Position numbers and translations under genes: made by a program. The notes beneath the pieces are model-generated. The model saw only the letters and a program-made list of their open reading frames with translations, was not told where the DNA came from and searched no databases. Positions 60,974 through 64,000 of a stretch of DNA of 64,000 nt are shown here, piece by piece. The stretch comes from Nocardia mexicana NBRC 108244 (GTDB lineage: Bacteria > Actinomycetota > Actinomycetes > Mycobacteriales > Mycobacteriaceae): positions 124,001 through 188,000 of the forward strand of contig NZ_BDBV01000019.1 in assembly GCF_001613165.1 (NCBI RefSeq), read 5' to 3'. Positions within the stretch are counted from its first letter, which is position 1; every line of letters starts with the position of its first letter.

Positions 60974-62506
60974 ATGTCACGGATTCCGGTTGTCATCGCC
61001 GGCGGCGGCAGCGTCGGGCTGGCCGCGGCCGTCTTTCTCGGCCACCACGGGGTGCCGTCGCTGGTGATCGAGCGGCGGGAGGCGCCGTCGAATCATCCAC
61101 GCGCGCTGGGGATCAGCCCGCGCACGCTGGAATTCTTCCGCGAGGTGGGGCTGCGCGATGCGGTGGACCGGGCCGCGGTGCGGTCCGCACAGCCGTGGCG
61201 CGCGGAGGCCCGCACGGTCGTCGAGATCGATCGCGGCCAGGCGGCCCGGCCGCATCTGCCGAAGGGGATCGAGCTGTCGCCGGAGTCGCCGCGCGGGCAC
61301 TATCCCCAGGATCGGCTCGACTCGGCATTGCTACCGGCCGCGCGGGAGCGGGGTGCGACCGTCGAGTTCGGTATCGGTGTCGCCGGAGTCGAGCAGGACG
61401 CCGACGAGGTCGTGGTGACGCTGTCCGACGGGCGGGTGGTCCGCGCCGCCTACCTCATCGGTGCGGACGGCGTGAACAGCACGGTGCGAAGGGAATTGGG
61501 CGTCTCCACCACCGGACCCGGCGAGATCGGCGACGTCAACATGAACATCCTGTTCGACGCCGACCTGGTCGGACACTTCGGTTCGATGCCGGTCATGACG
61601 CAGATCAGCCATCCGGACGCGACGGGCATCCTGCTGGCCGTCGGGGAGCGGCGGTGGGTGCTGCACGTCCTGCTGCCGCCGGAGGGAACGATGTCCGAGG
61701 AGAAGTGTGCCGAGGCGGTTCGCACCGCCATCGGCGCGGACGTGCCGGTGCGGATCCTCGGCGCCATCCCGTGGCGCGCGAACGTCCGGATGGCCGACGA
61801 GTTCCGGTGCGGGCGAGCGTTTCTCGTCGGAGATGCGGCGCGAGCCATCACACCGCTCGGCGCGTTCGGCCTGAATACCGGCGTGGCGGACGCACACAAT
61901 CTGGCCTGGAAGCTGGCGTTCGTGCTCGGCGGGCGAGCCGGTGACGGCCTGCTGGACACCTATCACACCGAGCGCCACGCCATTGCCGAACTGGTCACTC
62001 GGCAGGCCCTGCTGCGCTGGGAAAACCCACGCCTGCACTGGGATCCGACGGCGGTGGCCGAGCGCGCGGCGGCGGGGGCGTGGAATGCGGTCATGGTGAC
62101 CATGGGCTACCGGTACGACTCCGCCGCGGTGATCGATCCGGTGGTCGAGGTTCCGTCCACGGAGGACCTTGCCGCGAGTCTGGACGGCGCGCCCGGCTCA
62201 CGAGTTCCGCATCGCTGGGTGGCTCCCGGTGTATCGACCCTGGATCTTCACGAATCCGGTTTCGCGCTGTTGGCCGGGCCGCGCGGGGAGGAGTGGCATG
62301 ATGCAGCCGAAAAGGCCTCGACCGCTACGGAACTCGATCTGCGTGTCGCATTCTTGGATGAGGACTCCGCGGCAGCTGTGCGGATCGGTGATCGCGGTGC
62401 GATCCTCGTCCGGCCGGACGGATTCATAGCCTGGCGCACCGATGACGTGGCGGCTCCGGAGGTACTGCGCAAGGTCGTAGATACCGTGACGGCTCGACAC
62501 CTATGA
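60974..62506 (+). CDS. FAD-dependent aromatic hydroxylase-like monooxygenase
   Basis: 510 residues; the ATG at 60974 is preceded by AGGAGAG. It has the FAD motif VVIAGGGSVGLAAAVFLGHH (GxGxxG), the NAD(P)-linked motif YLIGADGVNSTVRRELG (DG) and the GD motif AFLVGDAARAITPLGAFGLN, all characteristic of PHBH-type flavoprotein hydroxylases. The C-terminal 150 residues resemble the thioredoxin-like domain of polyketide and phenol hydroxylases. The substrate is likely an aromatic or polyketide compound. A TetR gene is divergent and adjacent. Confidence 0.93.
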   Translation: MSRIPVVIAGGGSVGLAAAVFLGHHGVPSLVIERREAPSNHPRALGISPRTLEFFREVGLRDAVDRAAVRSAQPWRAEARTVVEIDRGQAARPHLPKGIELSPESPRGHYPQDRLDSALLPAARERGATVEFGIGVAGVEQDADEVVVTLSDGRVVRAAYLIGADGVNSTVRRELGVSTTGPGEIGDVNMNILFDADLVGHFGSMPVMTQISHPDATGILLAVGERRWVLHVLLPPEGTMSEEKCAEAVRTAIGADVPVRILGAIPWRANVRMADEFRCGRAFLVGDAARAITPLGAFGLNTGVADAHNLAWKLAFVLGGRAGDGLLDTYHTERHAIAELVTRQALLRWENPRLHWDPTAVAERAAAGAWNAVMVTMGYRYDSAAVIDPVVEVPSTEDLAASLDGAPGSRVPHRWVAPGVSTLDLHESGFALLAGPRGEEWHDAAEKASTATELDLRVAFLDEDSAAAVRIGDRGAILVRPDGFIAWRTDDVAAPEVLRKVVDTVTARHL

Positions 62507-62639
62507 GCCGGTCGCCCGGCAGTCGACACCCTGCCTCCGTCGTCCCAGCGGCTTCGCCGAGTGCCGCGGTGGATTCCGGCCACGAGCATGCCGGAATCGG
62601 CCGAACCGCCCGCTTCGAACAGTGCTGCCGCCCAAGCGG

Positions 62640-63701
62640 TCACGGTCGCGGATACGGAGGTGGAAGTTGGTATCCGTTTTCGGCCAACACATTTCGCAGT
62701 AGATCCGGGCGGTTGGTGATGATCCCATCCACTCCGAGGCCCAGCAGCGCGGTCATGGTCGCCGGATCGTCGACCGTCCAGGGCACCACTCGCATTCCGT
62801 GCCGGTGTGCCGATCGCACCAGTGCGGCGGTGGTGAACGGCTCGTAGCCCGGGTCGTTCACCGTGCCGTCCTGCGGGTCGCCGTGCACGGGCGACACCGC
62901 ATCCGCGCCGAAAGAAGCTGCCGCGGCGACGAATTTGTCCTGCAGGCCGCCCTGGTAGTCGTCGATATCGATGCCGCCCAGCCATGGCGAGGCACCGGGC
63001 TCCCCGGCCTGCAGGAACTGCTGCCCGCTGGTCAGCGCCACGATCGGCAGCTCGGGCGACACCTCGCGCATCCGCATCAGCGCGCCCCAGTCGAAACTCT
63101 GGATGGTGACCTGCGGACCGATCCCCGCGCGGCGGATCTCGTCGGCGACAACCTGCACGAATTGCTCTCGCGGCGCGGTCTGTTCCGGTGCGGCGGCCTC
63201 GACCTTGGTTTCGATGTTCAGCATGACCCCTTCGGCCCGATACCTACGCACCAGGTCGAAAACCTCTGAAAGCAAAGGCATTCGGGCTCCCGGGGCCGTT
63301 CGCTGCTCGGGGTGGTCGGGCAGTTGTCTCGAACCGCAGTCGATCGTGCGGACCTGGGCCAGAGTCAGGTCACGGATGAATGTGTTTCCGGGGACGTACG
63401 GGAACTTCGGGTCGCCGGGGAACGCCGGGACCGTATCCACACACTTCGCCGGGCTCGGATCCCGGTCGTGGGTGACCACGGCCTGGCCGTCCGCGGTGAT
63501 CTGCACATCCAGTTCCAGCGTGCGCACGCCGAGCTCCAGCGCATTCGCGAACGCGGGCAACGTGTTCTCCACAACCAGCCCCAACCCGCCCCGGTGCGCC
63601 TGCAGATCGAAGGGCGGCGGAGGGTCGGCCGCGGCGAGCCCGGCGGTGACGGTCCCCGTGGACAACACAGCGGCGGCGTAGAGAGCCCGGATTCGTCGCA
63701 T
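62640..63701 (-). CDS. Secreted glycerophosphodiester phosphodiesterase
   Basis: 353 residues from the ATG at 63701. Signal peptide RALYAAAVLSTGTVTAGLAAAD. The GDPD domain has QAHRGGLGLVVENTLPAF, TLELDVQITADGQAVVTHDR, LNIETKVEAAAP and the later VPWTVDDPATM, with the metal-site and catalytic histidines and acids all kept. It hydrolyses glycerophosphodiesters to glycerol 3-phosphate outside the cell or in the envelope. The last part ends in a proline-rich tail. It converges with the monooxygenase gene (133-bp gap with no visible feature). Confidence 0.93.
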   Translation of the reverse strand: MRRIRALYAAAVLSTGTVTAGLAAADPPPPFDLQAHRGGLGLVVENTLPAFANALELGVRTLELDVQITADGQAVVTHDRDPSPAKCVDTVPAFPGDPKFPYVPGNTFIRDLTLAQVRTIDCGSRQLPDHPEQRTAPGARMPLLSEVFDLVRRYRAEGVMLNIETKVEAAAPEQTAPREQFVQVVADEIRRAGIGPQVTIQSFDWGALMRMREVSPELPIVALTSGQQFLQAGEPGASPWLGGIDIDDYQGGLQDKFVAAAASFGADAVSPVHGDPQDGTVNDPGYEPFTTAALVRSAHRHGMRVVPWTVDDPATMTALLGLGVDGIITNRPDLLRNVLAENGYQLPPPYPRP

Positions 63702-63799
63702 GCCCTCATCGTGCTGGGTGGCGTTCAACGCCCCGGTGAAACGCGCCTGAATACCGCGCGAACTCCGGTCCGAATCGGACCGCCGCAGCGGGTCGGCGA

Positions 63800-64000
63800 T
63801 CAGTGGAACCACGCCGAGGCGGCAGGGGTGAGCAGCAGGACGATGGTCGCGAGCGATCCGACCGAGGCGAGCGCGAAGCGAGTCAGGACCAGTGGGCGCA
63901 GCCACGACGGGAACTCGGAGCCCGCCGCCTCGACGACCGCACGAGCATCGATGGCCCGCACCGCCGGATCACCGGACCTGCGGAACGCCGCCTGCGTGTA
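63800..64000 (-). CDS. C-terminal part of a membrane protein, 5' end outside window
   Basis: A minus-strand frame runs in from the window edge and stops at 63800; 66 residues are visible. The sequence begins TQAAFRRSGDPAVRAIDARA and includes a hydrophobic segment ending LLLTPAASAWFH near the stop, preceded by a tryptophan-leucine-rich stretch (SWLRPLVLTRFALASVG). It looks like the last helix of a membrane protein. The family cannot be determined from this fragment. Its stop lies 98 bp upstream of the GDPD start on the same strand. Confidence 0.45.
   Translation of the reverse strand, partial: YTQAAFRRSGDPAVRAIDARAVVEAAGSEFPSWLRPLVLTRFALASVGSLATIVLLLTPAASAWFH

Overview
The window is high-GC actinobacterial DNA and most resembles Nocardia or a close mycolic-acid-containing relative. 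This is an inference from gene content: a full Mce lipid-import operon, a mycofactocin glycosyltransferase, the ketosteroid hydroxylase reductase KshB with KstR-type operators, paired DUF3558 lipoproteins, a WhiB protein, a type VII secretion (EspC-like) substrate gene and FprB. No rRNA, tRNA, insertion sequence, phage or CRISPR array was recognised.

Layout. 1-3201: the end of an S9 prolyl oligopeptidase, an SRPBCC protein and an MpaB/DUF2236 oxygenase. 3475-14713: a mce operon (two tiny membrane proteins, two YrbE permeases, six Mce proteins joined by 4-base overlaps, one Mce-associated protein), then a regulator with two TetR domains. 14720-18376: NrtR-type Nudix regulator, a small protein, an amidase homologue that has lost its catalytic cysteine, a WhiB protein with an extra four-cysteine tail, and a repeat-rich intergenic stretch. 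18840-23835: GAF regulator, an isolated mftF, a TetR regulator and kshB. 23840-29860: AlkD-like DNA repair protein, glutamate racemase-like protein, an array of palindromic repeats, a flavoprotein reductase, an SPW membrane protein coupled to a TetR gene, and a secreted lipase. 29908-35884: a repeat-rich protein of unknown function, then the str operon (rpsL, rpsG, fusA, tuf) on the minus strand. 36264-39309: two DUF3558 lipoproteins, HPPD and a divergent Lrp/AsnC regulator. 39422-45385: a likely catabolic cluster (amidohydrolase, ABC importer, Fe(II)/2OG oxygenase, GntR). 45524-53132: AlkZ-like glycosylase, phosphotransferase, quinone oxidoreductase, type VII-linked transglycosylase pair, acyl-ACP thioesterase and FprB. 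53332-64000: small metabolic and regulatory genes, including a GNAT-pirin gene pair linked by duplicated mini-cistrons.

How the genes connect. Three sites matching the KstR consensus TnnAACnnGTTnnA lie before kshB, between the flavoprotein reductase and the SPW gene, and before a PaaI-like thioesterase. With the mce importer they suggest a sterol or lipid uptake and breakdown theme. Many genes are joined by GTGA or TGATG overlaps, so translational coupling is common here. The most unusual features are the GTGA-linked 77-bp mini-cistrons at 55731-55914, a dispersed element encoding LRNHGGP-like peptides (upstream of rpsL and at a TetR start), the cysteine-less amidase, several families of palindromic or tandem repeats, and the asparagine/aspartate-phenylalanine repeat protein next to tuf.
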